A model generated the notes under the pieces. It made no database searches, had not been told where the DNA came from, and worked only from the letters and a program-made list of their open reading frames with translations. The position numbers and the translations under genes are program-made. This document shows positions 19,013 through 28,781 of a stretch of 64,000 nucleotides of DNA, in pieces (position 1 is the first letter of the stretch; every line of letters starts with the position of its first letter). Origin of the DNA: Medakamo hakoo (lineage: Eukaryota; Chlorophyta; Trebouxiophyceae; Coccomyxaceae); contig CP089460.1 of the NCBI GenBank assembly GCA_026636295.1, forward strand, positions 806,001 to 870,000, in the 5' to 3' direction.

Positions 19013-20296
19013 ATGCGTGCCGCCGCCGCGGCCGCCCTCATGTCGGCTAGAGTCCTGGCCAGGCGACCACCCAAACCTTCCTGGGCTCGCCTTGCGCCGG
19101 CGGTGTCGCACGGCGTCCAAGCCTGCCGCACATCATCACATGCGCCGCCGCAGCCGCAACCCACGACGACCCGCGTCCCCATCCACGGCGCCGGCTGTGC
19201 CGTGCACATCACAGCAGCCGGCCCCACCCCCGTCCACGTCACGCTCGGCCCGCCAGACGCTGTAGAAGTCAGCTGGGAGGCGTCAGCGTCGTCGTCGGAC
19301 GCCGCCGCCGTCTCCACCACGTTCGCTGCGTCCACCATCTCCATTGCCGCGGCGCCGGCCGCCCGCGCCGTGCGCGTCGCCATCCCCGCCCGGTACGCGT
19401 CCCTGGACATCACCACGGCAGGCGGGGATGTCGACGTCACCGGCCTGGCCGAAGCGGCCCTGGCCGTGCGGACGGGCGGCGGGCGGGTGCGCCTGGGCGA
19501 CGCGCGCGCGACGACGGCCGTGGTTGAGACGGCCGGCGGTGGGCTCGCCGGCCGCACGCTGTCCGGGGACACCGTGTCCGTCTCCACGCGCGGCGGCGAC
19601 ATCAGCCTGGACCGGTTCGTCGCGCGGGACGGCGCCCTCGACAGCGGCGGCGGGTCGGTGGTGCTGGGCGCCGCGCTCGGCGACGGCCTCGCCCTCACCT
19701 CGGCCGGCGGCCGTCTCTCAGCCCGGTCCTTGAACGCGCGCGCCATGGCTCGCATTTCATCCGGCGGCGGTCCACTCACCCTGTCCGGCGTGGACGGGTG
19801 CGCGGACGTGGATGGCGGGCGCGGCGGCCGCGTGGCGGTGCACCTGCTGGCGGGCGCGGCCGGCGTACGCGTGCGTGCGCCCGGTGGGGACATCGCCGCC
19901 GACGTGGACCCCGTGCTGTTGGGCGGTGGGGGCCGAGCAGCAGACGCGCGCGACGCCGTCGTCCTGGACCGGACGGGCGCCGTGACGGACGCGGACGCGG
20001 CGGACGCCGCGCTCCGAGACCGGTGGGCAGCAGCCACGGCTGCCGCGTCCACCTCCGCGGGCGAGCCGCCGATCCTGGACACGGCGTCCGCGGATGCAGC
20101 GGCTCTGGCAGTGGTCCTGGCCAGTGCGGGGCGGGGCGGGCGTGGGCAGGCGGCGGACGACGACGCGCCGGCGGCGGCGGCGCACGGCGCCCCTCCCCCG
20201 CTCGCGCTGCTGGACGCGCGGCCGGGCGGCGCCGTGGCCGTCAAGGCGGCCAGCTGGTTTGACGGCGTGTTGGGGCGGGCGGCAGGGAAGGTGTGA
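19013..20296 (+). CDS. FAM185A / DUF4097-like beta-solenoid protein, possibly organellar
   Basis: Single exon, 427 residues. After an Arg/Ala/Ser-rich N-terminus that could be an organelle-targeting peptide, the core (about 60-300) is a series of short beta-strand repeats. Examples are SLDITTAGGDVDVTGL, LAVRTGGGRVRLGDA, VSVSTRGGDISLDRF and ARISSGGGPLTLSGV. Each pairs a hydrophobic strand with a G-G-x-[VIL] turn. This matches the adhesin-like parallel beta-solenoid of the DUF4097 family in bacteria and FAM185A in animals, for which no activity is known. The C-terminal ~100 residues are Ala/Asp-rich. I am fairly sure of the fold class and have no evidence on function. Confidence 0.65.
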   Translation: MRAAAAAALMSARVLARRPPKPSWARLAPAVSHGVQACRTSSHAPPQPQPTTTRVPIHGAGCAVHITAAGPTPVHVTLGPPDAVEVSWEASASSSDAAAVSTTFAASTISIAAAPAARAVRVAIPARYASLDITTAGGDVDVTGLAEAALAVRTGGGRVRLGDARATTAVVETAGGGLAGRTLSGDTVSVSTRGGDISLDRFVARDGALDSGGGSVVLGAALGDGLALTSAGGRLSARSLNARAMARISSGGGPLTLSGVDGCADVDGGRGGRVAVHLLAGAAGVRVRAPGGDIAADVDPVLLGGGGRAADARDAVVLDRTGAVTDADAADAALRDRWAAATAAASTSAGEPPILDTASADAAALAVVLASAGRGGRGQAADDDAPAAAAHGAPPPLALLDARPGGAVAVKAASWFDGVLGRAAGKV

Positions 20297-20423
20297 GGCA
20301 GGCACACACCAGCCGTGCGCGCGTGCGTGGCGGGCGGGCGGGGGGTCCTGCAGGCTCGTGAAAACGGAAAAGGAAAAAAGCTCTAGCTTTTCTGCCTTTG
20401 TGTCTTGCAAAAAACTCTCCTCC

Positions 20424-21723
20424 CTACCCTTTCTTTCCCAGCTCTCGCGCCAGGTCCGCCAGCGACACAGTCGCCGACCCTCTTGCCGCCGGCCGGGCTT
20501 GCGTCGGCGCGGGCGACCACCCCGTCAGAAACAGGGCCTCGAACGTCGCGGGCACGACGGTGCGGCCGGACGGGGGGCGGCGCGCCGCGCCGCCCCGCCC
20601 GCTCCCGGCTTCCTCGGCTTCCTCGCCCGCCTCCTCCGCCGCATCCCTCCCAAAACGGCTCACGTACGTGGCCAGGGCGTCCGCCCCCACGGACCGCGGC
20701 AGCAGCGCGTGGCGCCGGGCCAGCGCCGCGTTGGTCTCGCCCGCCGCACGCAGGGCGTCGACCAGCGCGGTCGGGTCGGCAAACACGACCCGCAACTCGT
20801 CCGCGTCCACCGCGGGCAGCGCAAAGCCCGCCCGGACGAGCAGGCTGCCCGCATCGCGCACGCGCACCATGGGCGAGACGCGCGGCGAGGCGCCGCCTGC
20901 CCGCATCTCGGCCAGGGCCAGCGCCCCGCGCAGCTCGTGCAGCGTGTCGCCGCCCCACATGACGCCCAGGAAGGGGGAGTCGGGCGCGAGGGCCGCCCGC
21001 ACGCGGGACAGCAGGCCCGGCAGGTCGTTGACCCAGTGCAGGCCCAGGGGCGCGAGGGCGACGTCGTAGGACGAGGCGGGCGCCAGGGCGGCGCCGGCGG
21101 GCCCGCCCGCGTCTTCTTCGTCCGCGTGGATGACGTGCAGGCGCGGCCACGGCCGCGCCGACCCCGCCGCCTCCGCCGCCCGCCTCTCCAGCCGCTCGCA
21201 CTGCCCACCGCTGGCTTCTATGACCGTGACTTCCTCGATGCCGCCCCGCCTGCCCGCCAGGCGGGACAGCAGCGCTCCCGTCGCGGGCCCGCCCCCCAGC
21301 ACCAGCGCCCTCGCAAACGGCCCGCGGCCACCGCACTCGTCCAGGCGGGACGCCAGGCGTGAAGTCACCTCCGCTGTCAGCGGGTCGTCGTGGGAGAGGG
21401 GGGTGTGGCGGGCCAGCCAGGCGGCCCGGTCGCGCTGGGCGGCCTTGGTGGCGCTGTGTTGGTTGAAGGGGGATGGAGAGAGGTTGAGCAATGCATCGAG
21501 AGAAAAAAAAAACGGACGGCCGGGCGAGAGGGCTTGGGGGGCCCTCCAACACACAATCCACACGCACTGATGGATGCGCATGCATCTCCACCACAGTCAC
21601 GCACCGATCAAAGACGGTGGCTCCAGCAGCGATGCCGCCGACGGGGCGGCTAGTAGAGCGGAGCGGCAGCGCGAGGTGCCACGCTCGCCGCCGGCCGGCC
21701 GCCACGGCCAGGGCGGCCCGCAT
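20424..21723 (-). CDS. NDUFAF5: NDUFAF5-like arginine hydroxylase, mitochondrial complex I assembly factor
   Basis: NDUFAF5 is a SAM-dependent methyltransferase-fold protein that hydroxylates an arginine of the complex I subunit NDUFS7. Two exons fit: 21723-21605 and 21453-20424, giving 382 residues. Splicing joins TVFDR to ATKAAQRDRAAW, recreating the FDR-x-K-x-xQR block seen at the start of mature NDUFAF5. The open frame upstream of exon 2 (to 21581) is intron read-through. The N-terminus is Arg/Ala-rich, fitting a mitochondrial presequence. Family marks are VLGGG (SAM loop), LGLHWVNDLPG, GGDTLHELR, PRVSPMVRVRDAG, LLVRAGFALPAVDADE and the closing PATFEALFLTGW. It is divergent from the AlkB-type gene. 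Confidence 0.9.
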
Positions 21724-21994
21724 CCCTTTGGCGAGTGCGGGCTAGTTGTGTGCAAACACTCGTGTGCGCGCCTCTTCACACCCCAGTTCGGCGCCGCAAA
21801 GAGGCGAAAGGTGGCGCGAAGGATGGCGCACCAAAAAGAGGCGGCGCCTGTTTTGGTGCCCTGGAAAGGAAAGAGGGACGTCTGACGTTGCACACTCGAC
21901 CAAAAAAACTCGGGAGCCCATTCATCCACCGTTGTAGGAGGCCGCCGCACACCGCCTGCACGCCCCAAACCCAGGACGCCACCGACCTTTCTGA
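21724..21994. promoter_or_regulatory. Divergent promoter region (NDUFAF5 / AlkB-type gene)
   Basis: A 271-bp gap between the two start codons, noticeably less GC-rich than its surroundings with several short A runs. No canonical TATA box is visible. Confidence 0.4.
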
Positions 21995-23656
21995 ATGAAG
22001 CTGACGCCAAGCCGCCTCTCGCGGCCGGTGCGGCTCGAAAAGGTTGGGCGGACACCCGTCATTCCGCCGCGCTTTGCGACCGCGCCCCGTCGCGACTGGC
22101 CGGCGGCGCGGCGCCCCGCCCGCACGCACGCCGCCCAACCCCACCACCGCCCCGCTGAAGCCGCCGCCGTCACGGCCGTCCAGCCCACCCCCGACGGCTT
22201 CCTGGGCCGGGCCTTCGTCGCTGCCCTCCCCGCGGGACCAGCGCGTTTTTATCTTTCCTGGCTGCCGGGCTTGGCGGCCGCCCTGGGCTTGGCCGGCGCC
22301 CTGCACGCGCACACCGCCCTCCACGGCGTCCTCGGCCTCATCCCCCACAACGTGCTCGACGCCCTGCCCGCGTCCGCCACCGTCTCCGCGCTGTACGCCG
22401 CCCACCCGGCCCTGATCGACGGCGGCATCGACACGGTCGCCGGCCTGGCCAACCTGGCCTTTTCATTCATCGCCCTGCCGGCCGCGGACGTGCTGTTGGG
22501 CAGGGAGCCGGAGGCGGAGCTGCCGCCGTCGACGACCGCACCGCCGCCCGTTGCGGGCGGCCTCCTGCGCACCGCCGGCGCGCTCGCCGCGGCCGCGCCC
22601 GGCCACCCGCCCGTCGCGGAAGCGGCCGCCAAAGCGGCGGCCGCCGCGGCCGAGGCGCAGGTGGACGCGTACCGCGTCCCGCTGTGGGGCGTGGCCGCCA
22701 TCCACGCCGGTCTGGTGACGTCGGGCGTCGCGCTCGTCGCGCCGGCCGCCCACCCGCTCGCGACGCTCGCGTCCGCCCTGGGCTGCGGCGCGTTCGGCGG
22801 CATCTGCTTCACCGCCATCCACGAGCTGGTCCACTCCCCGCACGCGGCCGAACGGCGCCTGGCGGACGTGCTGCTGGCGACGTACGGGTACGGCCACTGG
22901 CGGGACGGCCACCTGGCCCACCACCGGAACGTGGGCACGCCCGACGACCCGGCCACGGCCCGCCTGGGCGAGTCGTTCTTCGAGTTCCTGCCCCGGTGCG
23001 TGGCGGGCAACTGGCGCGATGCCGTCGCCGCCGCGGAAGCGCGGGGCCTCGCCCGGGCGCGCCGGGCGGCCGTGGCGGCGGGCGAAGACCCGTCGTCGCC
23101 CGCGGTCGTCGCCGCGGGGACGCGCGCCGCCGCCGCCGAAGCGGCGGGCTGGGTCGCCGCCCCAGCCGCCCTGGCCATCGCGGCCGGCTGCGTCGGCGGC
23201 GCGCCGGCCGTCGCCTTCTTCGCGCTCCAGGCCGTCACGGGCGTCTACATGCTGCACTCGGTCGACTACGTCGAACACTACGGCCTGGTGAGGGAGGCGG
23301 TGCCGCCACGGGACGGCAGCGGCGGCGGTGCACGCGCGCCGACCGCGCCGACCAAACCCGCTGCCGTCCGCTACGAAAAGGTTGCGCCGCACCACTCCTG
23401 GAACATGGACTCCCTGGCCACGAACAGCGTCTCCTTCCGGCTGCAGCGCCACTCGGACCACCACGCGCACGCAGAGCGGCCGTACCACAAGCTCCGCGAC
23501 GTGGACGAGGCGGCGCCCAAACTGCCCGCCTCGTACCCGGCCATGATGATCCTGGCGCAGACGCCGCCGCTGTTCCGGGCGGTCATGGACCCGGCGGTCG
23601 CGCGGGCGCGGGCCAAGGCCGCGGCGATCAAGGCGGCGGAGGAGGGCAAGGCACGA

Positions 23657-23662
<6 letters not shown>
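21995..23662 (+). CDS. AlkB-type membrane di-iron monooxygenase (alkane 1-monooxygenase family)
   Basis: Single exon, 555 residues. All histidine boxes of the integral-membrane alkane hydroxylases are present. They are HELVHSPH (from His276), HLAHHRNVGTPDDPATARLG (from His306), the HYG box VEHYGL (His428) and LQRHSDHHAH (from His486). The phrase following box 2 (TPDDPATARLGESFFEF) is that of AlkB rather than of acyl-lipid desaturases. Hydrophobic segments lie between boxes, and VLLGREPEAE resembles the AlkB LLIGED region. The ~50-residue N-terminus is basic and could be a targeting peptide. The first box lacks the usual Lys after the second His. Known members hydroxylate alkanes or fatty acyl chains with rubredoxin as donor; no rubredoxin gene is seen here. 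The substrate in an alga is open. Confidence 0.85.

Positions 23663-23694
<32 letters not shown>
23661..23694 (+). repeat. GA microsatellite in the 3' flank of the AlkB-type gene
   Basis: A perfect GA run of about 34 bp that begins within the stop codon; a second GA-rich patch follows at 23769-23790. Confidence 0.9.
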
Positions 23695-23696
<2 letters not shown>

Positions 23697-23918
23697 ACGC
23701 CAACGGGGCTGTGTTTTTGTTCTGCGTGCCGCAGAGGAAACACACACGCCGCGACGCACGAGAGCAGTAAGAGAGAGAGAGAGGGAGAGAGGGCTGCATT
23801 GCCGCGTTTGATTGAAATAAAGCTACGATCTCTTCGAGACAACAACGGAAAAAAGAACTAGAAAAAGAATCGTCTCCCACCCATCCATCCCTGTCCTCCG
23901 TTTTCCCCATCACCACTC

Positions 23919-26900
23919 TCACCACGCATCGATTTCGTCCCGCAGCCCGCGCGGTTTGGCCGGCGCGGCTTTGGAAGACGACGAGGACGGCTGAACCTCC
24001 TTCTCGCCCGCCTCCAACAATGGCGCCAGCGCCGCCGCATCGTCGGCCGAGTCCAGGGCGGCCAGCCCCGCTTCCGCGGCCGCACGCCTCGCCGCGCGCC
24101 GCGCCTTGGCGGGCGCCTCGCCCGCCTCACTCACGGCCGACGCGGCCGGCGACCCGGCCCGGGACGGCCGGTACGTCGCTGCCGCCCGCTCAAACAGGCC
24201 GTTGGTGCCGGACAGGCCCGTGGCGGCCGCGACGGCCGAGACGTGGGACGCCCACTCGGACGACGACGCGCGCGTCGGCATCTCGTACCCGATAGCCTGG
24301 GCCAGCGCGTACAGGCCGCCCCACCGCTCCGCCGCGCGGGCGACGTCCCAGCGGGCCGCGCGCACCAGCTCGGTGCGGGAGGGCATGGTGCCGGGCGGCA
24401 GGCCATTTTCAGCGATGAAGGCCGCGAGCTCGGCCTCCACGTTGGCGGCGTCGTCCCAGTAGCCCGCGGGCTTCCTCCGGTTCTTCGCCTGGGCGGGCTT
24501 CCACCCCAGGCGCGCCGCCACGGACGCGGGCCCGCCGTGCGCGGCGATGGCTTTCTCCAGGTCGGACCGGCCGGCGGCGCGCAAGGCCGCCCGGCCGGGC
24601 ATGGTGGGCGTGGCGGTGCGGGCGGCGGGCGTGCCGGCCGGCCCGCCGCCGCCGCCGCCGCCGAAACAGCGCTGCAACTCGGCTGCGAGCACGGCAAAGT
24701 CTTCGGCCATCTCCGCCACGCGCGGGCGGCGCCACCGTTCGGCGACGCGCGCGGCAGCAGCGGCGGCGGCAGCTGCGTCCAAGGACTCGTCTTCGTCCTC
24801 GTCGGCCTCGTCTTCCTCGCCGTCGGACGACGCCGGGCTCTCACCTCCTCGTCCACCGCCCGCCGCGACGGCCGCGAGCGCGCGTTCGGCCGCCCGCGCC
24901 TCCGCCGCCCGGCCCACCGCGCCCAGCGCCGCCGGCACGTCCTCCACGACCACTGCTTCCAACCACGGTTCCAACAGGCCCAGGACGGGCGACGCGCGCG
25001 CGGCTTTCACCTCCACGGCATAGCGCAGCAGCGTCGCGGCGGCAGGCAGGCCGCTGCCGTCTTCAGGCGACGGCGACCCGCCGTCGCTGTCGTCCTCACT
25101 GCTCCCGCCCGCCGGTTCGACCATGAACTTGCCGCGCAGCAGGTCGAAATCGCCGGCCACTGCCCGGAACTGGAGCTCGCGCGTCAGGGAGGGAGGCGAA
25201 GAGGCAGACGAGCTGTCGCTCGAGTCTCCACCACTCCCACTCCCGCCGCCCTCACGCACGCGGGCGACGACGTCCAGCACGGCTTCCGCGTGCAGCTCCA
25301 CGTACATCATGCGCTTGTACCCGACCTGGCGCAGCCGCGTGACGGTGGGCGAAGAGGAGGAGGAGGAGGAGGAGGCGGAAGAGGGAGAGGCGGTGGTGTC
25401 ACCGCCACCCCCACCACCACCCTCGCCCTCTGATGACACGGACAGGACGTCGGACGCGACCAGCCCCGGCACAATGTCGGGCAAGCGTTCGTAGTCCGTC
25501 AGGACCGCCCACACGTCGGACGGAGGGGCGCCCACCCACACCTCGGCGACGGCCCGGCGGTGGAGGCCGCCGGCCGCGGTGTCGAGGCGGCGGACGTGGA
25601 CGGCGGGCGGGCGCCACGACGACGCCGGCGACGACGCCGGCGACGAGGGCGTGAACGCCGGGTAGAGCGACGCGACACGGGCTGCGGCAGCCCGGCGTTC
25701 TTCCGCCGCGGCCAAGTCGGCGGACGCCAGGGCGCCGGCCTCGACGGTGATTGCTCCGCCGTCAGGCGCGGGGCGGGGCGGTGGGGGTGGGGGCTGAGCG
25801 GCCGACGCGGGCGGCGGCGCCGCCTCCCGCACGACCGTCGGCAGCGGCACGGACGACACGCCCAGGTAATCGGACGCGCCCAGGCGGGCGGCGGGCGAGG
25901 ACGGCGACGCCGACGGGCTGCCCAGGCCCACCATGCGCCCGAGCGCCGCCGCTTGCAGGCGGACGGTCGGCCAGGGCGCGGCCTGCAGGCGGGGCGGGCC
26001 CTTGGCGGGCAGCAGGACGGGCGGGGCGGGCGGGTCGTCGTCGCCTCCGCCGTCGCCGCCTTCGCCGTCCTCTTCGTCGGCCTCTTGCCACGGCCCCGCC
26101 ACGGGCAGCGGCGGGTCGGCGGCCAGGGCGGCCGCGGCGAGGCCGCGCGGCGCGGCGGCCGCCGCCTCGGCCGCTTCCGCTGCTGCCGCGATGGCCGCCA
26201 CGTTGGACGGCAGGCCGGCCGACACGACGGCCGCGACGACCGCGGCGGGCACAGGCCAGCGCGGCACGACTTCCAGCTCGTAGCGCAGGAGGCAGGCCAG
26301 GGACGGGCCGCCGGGCGTGGGCGAGGGCAGCGGTGCGACCACCCACCGCCCCGCCAGCTCGCGGAAGTCGCCTTCGACCAGGGAGAAGGCGAGCTCCCGC
26401 ACGCGGGCGGGCCCTTCCGGCCCGCGCGCTTCGAGTTCCAGCACGGCTTCGGCCTCCAACCGCCAGAAGCGGCACTGAGCCGACGCGCGCTGGCGCAGGC
26501 GCGGCAGGGCGGAGGGCGAGGGCGCCTCGCCCAGCCGCTCGCACGCTTCCAGGTTCGGCACGATGGACGGCAGGCGCTCGAAGTCGGTGAGCACGGCCCA
26601 CACCGTCTCTGCCCGGGCGGCCACCCGGACTTCGGCCCGGACGCGGCGGCGGGCTTGGTGGTGTTGGGTGGTGGTGGAGGCGGCGCGGGTGGACGAGGCG
26701 GTGGGAGGGGGTGGGGGCGCGTCCGCCGTGAGAGGCGCCGCCGCGCCCGCGACGCCCGGTTCCACCAGGTCCACGCGCACGGCGCCGCCAGAGGGTGCGC
26801 GGGCGTTTGTGAAGCTCAGGCCTGGAGGTGTGGAGGGGAATGGGCCGTGTGTGCGGGTGAGCGTGTGAGCATGTGTGTGAGACGACCCCTCACCCCCCGT

Positions 26901-27257
26901 GCACGTCGGAGGAGGTCGGGGTTGGAGGAAAAAAAGGGGGGGCCGCGCGACGGGCGCAGGCGCGAGTCTGACGCAAACCTCCGCGCCCCCTCCCCACTCA
27001 CCATCCCACGAGGCGGCGGACGAGACGGCACTGGCCGGCTCCAGCCGGCGTGACCGGGTGCTGTCGCTGGGGTTGGGTGGGCGGCGGCAAGAAGGAGCGG
27101 CGGCGGTGACGATGGAAGCGCCGGCGCGGCCCGACGGCCCCGCGGCCGAGGCCGAGGCCGACCGGCCCGCACCGCCGGGCCGCGGGCTGAGCGGCCACGG
27201 GGGTGGACCGGGACAGCCGGCGCCCGCCCGTGCGGGCGGAGCGGCCGGCGGCCGCAT
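23919..27257 (-). CDS. Tandem SRPBCC (COQ10/START-like) protein with C-terminal repeat region
   Basis: Two exons fit (27257-27002, 26821-23919), giving about 1,052 residues; the first ~85 residues look like a transit peptide. Two polyketide-cyclase/COQ10-type SRPBCC domains are visible. One is near 143-300 (AETVWAVLTDFERLPSIVPN, then RLRQRASAQCRFW). The second is near 485-700 (SDVWAVLTDYERLPDIVPGL, then RLRQVGYKRMMYVEL). Both carry the VWAVLTD-YERLP helix and the E-L-E-F-V-GDF strand pair. The C-terminal third contains repeats around MPGRAALRAAGRSDLEKAI and MPSRTELVRAARWDVARAAE. The layout resembles the plant plastid protein encoded by At5g08720, of uncertain function. The SRPBCC pocket suggests binding of a lipid, pigment or quinone. 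Long acidic and Ser runs separate the domains. It is divergent from DcpS. Confidence 0.8.
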   Translation of the reverse strand: MRPPAAPPARAGAGCPGPPPWPLSPRPGGAGRSASASAAGPSGRAGASIVTAAAPSCRRPPNPSDSTRSRRLEPASAVSSAASWDGEWGGGAEVCVRLAPAPVARPPLFFLQPRPPPTCTGGEGSSHTHAHTLTRTHGPFPSTPPGLSFTNARAPSGGAVRVDLVEPGVAGAAAPLTADAPPPPPTASSTRAASTTTQHHQARRRVRAEVRVAARAETVWAVLTDFERLPSIVPNLEACERLGEAPSPSALPRLRQRASAQCRFWRLEAEAVLELEARGPEGPARVRELAFSLVEGDFRELAGRWVVAPLPSPTPGGPSLACLLRYELEVVPRWPVPAAVVAAVVSAGLPSNVAAIAAAAEAAEAAAAAPRGLAAAALAADPPLPVAGPWQEADEEDGEGGDGGGDDDPPAPPVLLPAKGPPRLQAAPWPTVRLQAAALGRMVGLGSPSASPSSPAARLGASDYLGVSSVPLPTVVREAAPPPASAAQPPPPPPRPAPDGGAITVEAGALASADLAAAEERRAAAARVASLYPAFTPSSPASSPASSWRPPAVHVRRLDTAAGGLHRRAVAEVWVGAPPSDVWAVLTDYERLPDIVPGLVASDVLSVSSEGEGGGGGGGDTTASPSSASSSSSSSSPTVTRLRQVGYKRMMYVELHAEAVLDVVARVREGGGSGSGGDSSDSSSASSPPSLTRELQFRAVAGDFDLLRGKFMVEPAGGSSEDDSDGGSPSPEDGSGLPAAATLLRYAVEVKAARASPVLGLLEPWLEAVVVEDVPAALGAVGRAAEARAAERALAAVAAGGGRGGESPASSDGEEDEADEDEDESLDAAAAAAAAARVAERWRRPRVAEMAEDFAVLAAELQRCFGGGGGGGPAGTPAARTATPTMPGRAALRAAGRSDLEKAIAAHGGPASVAARLGWKPAQAKNRRKPAGYWDDAANVEAELAAFIAENGLPPGTMPSRTELVRAARWDVARAAERWGGLYALAQAIGYEMPTRASSSEWASHVSAVAAATGLSGTNGLFERAAATYRPSRAGSPAASAVSEAGEAPAKARRAARRAAAEAGLAALDSADDAAALAPLLEAGEKEVQPSSSSSKAAPAKPRGLRDEIDAW

Positions 27258-27410
27258 GTGTGCGTTGTGGGGAGGGGGGGCGACCCTTCTCCGACACGCT
27301 CAGAGAGATAAGTGACTTTAAGCCAGAGAGCTGACGCCGGCGACGCCCCATTGGGCCCAGACAAGAGGTTTTTTTATTCATAACGCACCGCGCGCCCCGC
27401 CCACGCAAGG
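27258..27410. promoter_or_regulatory. Divergent promoter region (SRPBCC gene / DcpS)
   Basis: 153 bp between start codons, with an AT-richer patch (27301-27385) containing a T run near 27370. Confidence 0.4.
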
Positions 27411-28471
27411 ATGGCGACGCCCACCGATGCCGCCGACCCCCTGGCGAACCTCTCCACCCTGGCTTCCTTCAAACCGCAACGCGTCCTGGCCAACGACCGG
27501 GAGGCCAAAACGGCGGCGGTCCTGGGCGACCTGGCCGGGCACACAACCATCGTCCGCCTAGCCCGCGAGCCCTTTGACGACGCCCGCCTGGAGAGCGGGG
27601 AGGCCACCAACGTGGCGGTCACGCCTGTCGTCCGCAATGACATGTGAGTTGGTTTTTTTTTTGGTGGGATGGACGGGGCCCCACAGGTCCCCAAACCGTT
27701 CTCACCCTCCTCCATCCACCTCGCCCTCCCAGCTACCTCCGTGCCACGGGCGTCGAAGGACCCTCCACGTCGTCCCACGCCGCCCCACCCTCCCTGGGCA
27801 TCGAAGTCATCTGTCCTGCGACGGACAAGCACATCGCCAAGTACAGCGACACGCGCCGCACGACGGTGGTGGAGACCCGGGCGGCGTACGAGGCGGTCAC
27901 GCTCCCGGCCGTCCTGGCCACGCCGCCGTCCCGCACGGCCTGGGTCGACAACATCCTGGACGGCTCCGCTGAAGCCGACCGGGTTGTGGCGCGCTTCCCG
28001 CCGCTGGACGGCGGTGGTGACGGCGGCGGCGGCGGACCTCCCGCACCACCCGGCACGACGCCCTTTGTCCTCCTGCCCGACCTGAAGTGGGGTGGCGTCG
28101 ACCCGTCACGCCTCTATGCCGTCGCCATCTTCGGGGACCCGGCCCTGCGCTCCATCCGGGACATCGACTCGCCTGAGCGCGTGGACGCCGTGCGGGCCGT
28201 CTACACGGCGTGCCTGTCTGCGCTGGAGCAACAGTACGGCGCGCGCCCGCCCGCCCTCCGCGCGTTTTTCCACTACCACCCGTCGTACTGGCGCCTCCAC
28301 ATCCACTTTGCCGCGCACGGCGTGCCCGCCTCTGACGGCGTGGGCAAGGCACACGCCGTGGAAGACGTGCTGGCGGAGGGTGGTGGCGTCGCACACCGGG
28401 CGCTGACGGTCGTGCTGGCGGAGGGCGACCCGCTGGTGGAGGGGTTGGCCGTGGCGGCGCGGACCGGGTGA
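27411..28471 (+). CDS. DcpS: Scavenger mRNA decapping enzyme (HIT family)
   Basis: DcpS hydrolyses the cap dinucleotide left by 3'-to-5' mRNA decay, releasing m7GMP. Two exons fit (27411-27643, 27733-28471), giving 323 residues, near the usual ~340. Splicing joins NDM/I across the junction to give NDIYLRATG, a conserved DcpS phrase. Other marks are LPDLKWGG, AIFGDPALRSIRDI and the HIT-type catalytic block HYHPSYWRLHIHF (residues 258-270), with the H-x-H-x pattern and the nucleophilic His at about 269. A Gly/Pro-rich insert sits between the N-terminal domain and LLPDLKW. The closing part (AHRALTVVLAEGDPLVEGL) is shorter than in animals. Acts in cytoplasm and nucleus in other eukaryotes. Confidence 0.92.
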
Positions 28472-28781
28472 AAAAAGGGTGAAAAGAGTTGCTTGCCGCC
28501 GCGCCGCCTTCCTCTCTCGCTCTCCGCTCCGCCCAGCACACGTAGACTCAACGCGAGGGTAAACAAAGAGGGGGCTGGGCGTGCTTCATTTGTCGTCACA
28601 CGGGACCCAGTCTCTCGTTTCCCCTCTCCTTTCCTGGGTTGTTGTTTTGCTCTCACTCGCACACTCCTCTCCCTCTGAAAAAACGCACGCACGCGCGCGC
28701 GGGGAGGGGAGCGACCGCCACCCCTCAGACACACGCCGCTCACATCACGCACGCAGCACCACGCTTTTCAAACGCGCGCGC
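28472..28781. other. Convergent intergenic region (DcpS / LHCA)
   Basis: 310 bp between two stop codons. Mixed sequence with pyrimidine-rich patches and a short CACG-rich stretch near 28685-28700. No gene or structured element is recognised. Confidence 0.5.

Noticed and set aside
20424-21581. NDUFAF5 starting at 21581
   Set aside because: That start reads intron sequence; splicing from the ATG at 21723 restores the conserved FDR motif and a presequence.
27971-28060. Gly-rich insert in DcpS as a possible frameshift or intron
   Set aside because: The frame is continuous and no matched splice pair removes it; such low-complexity inserts are common across this window.
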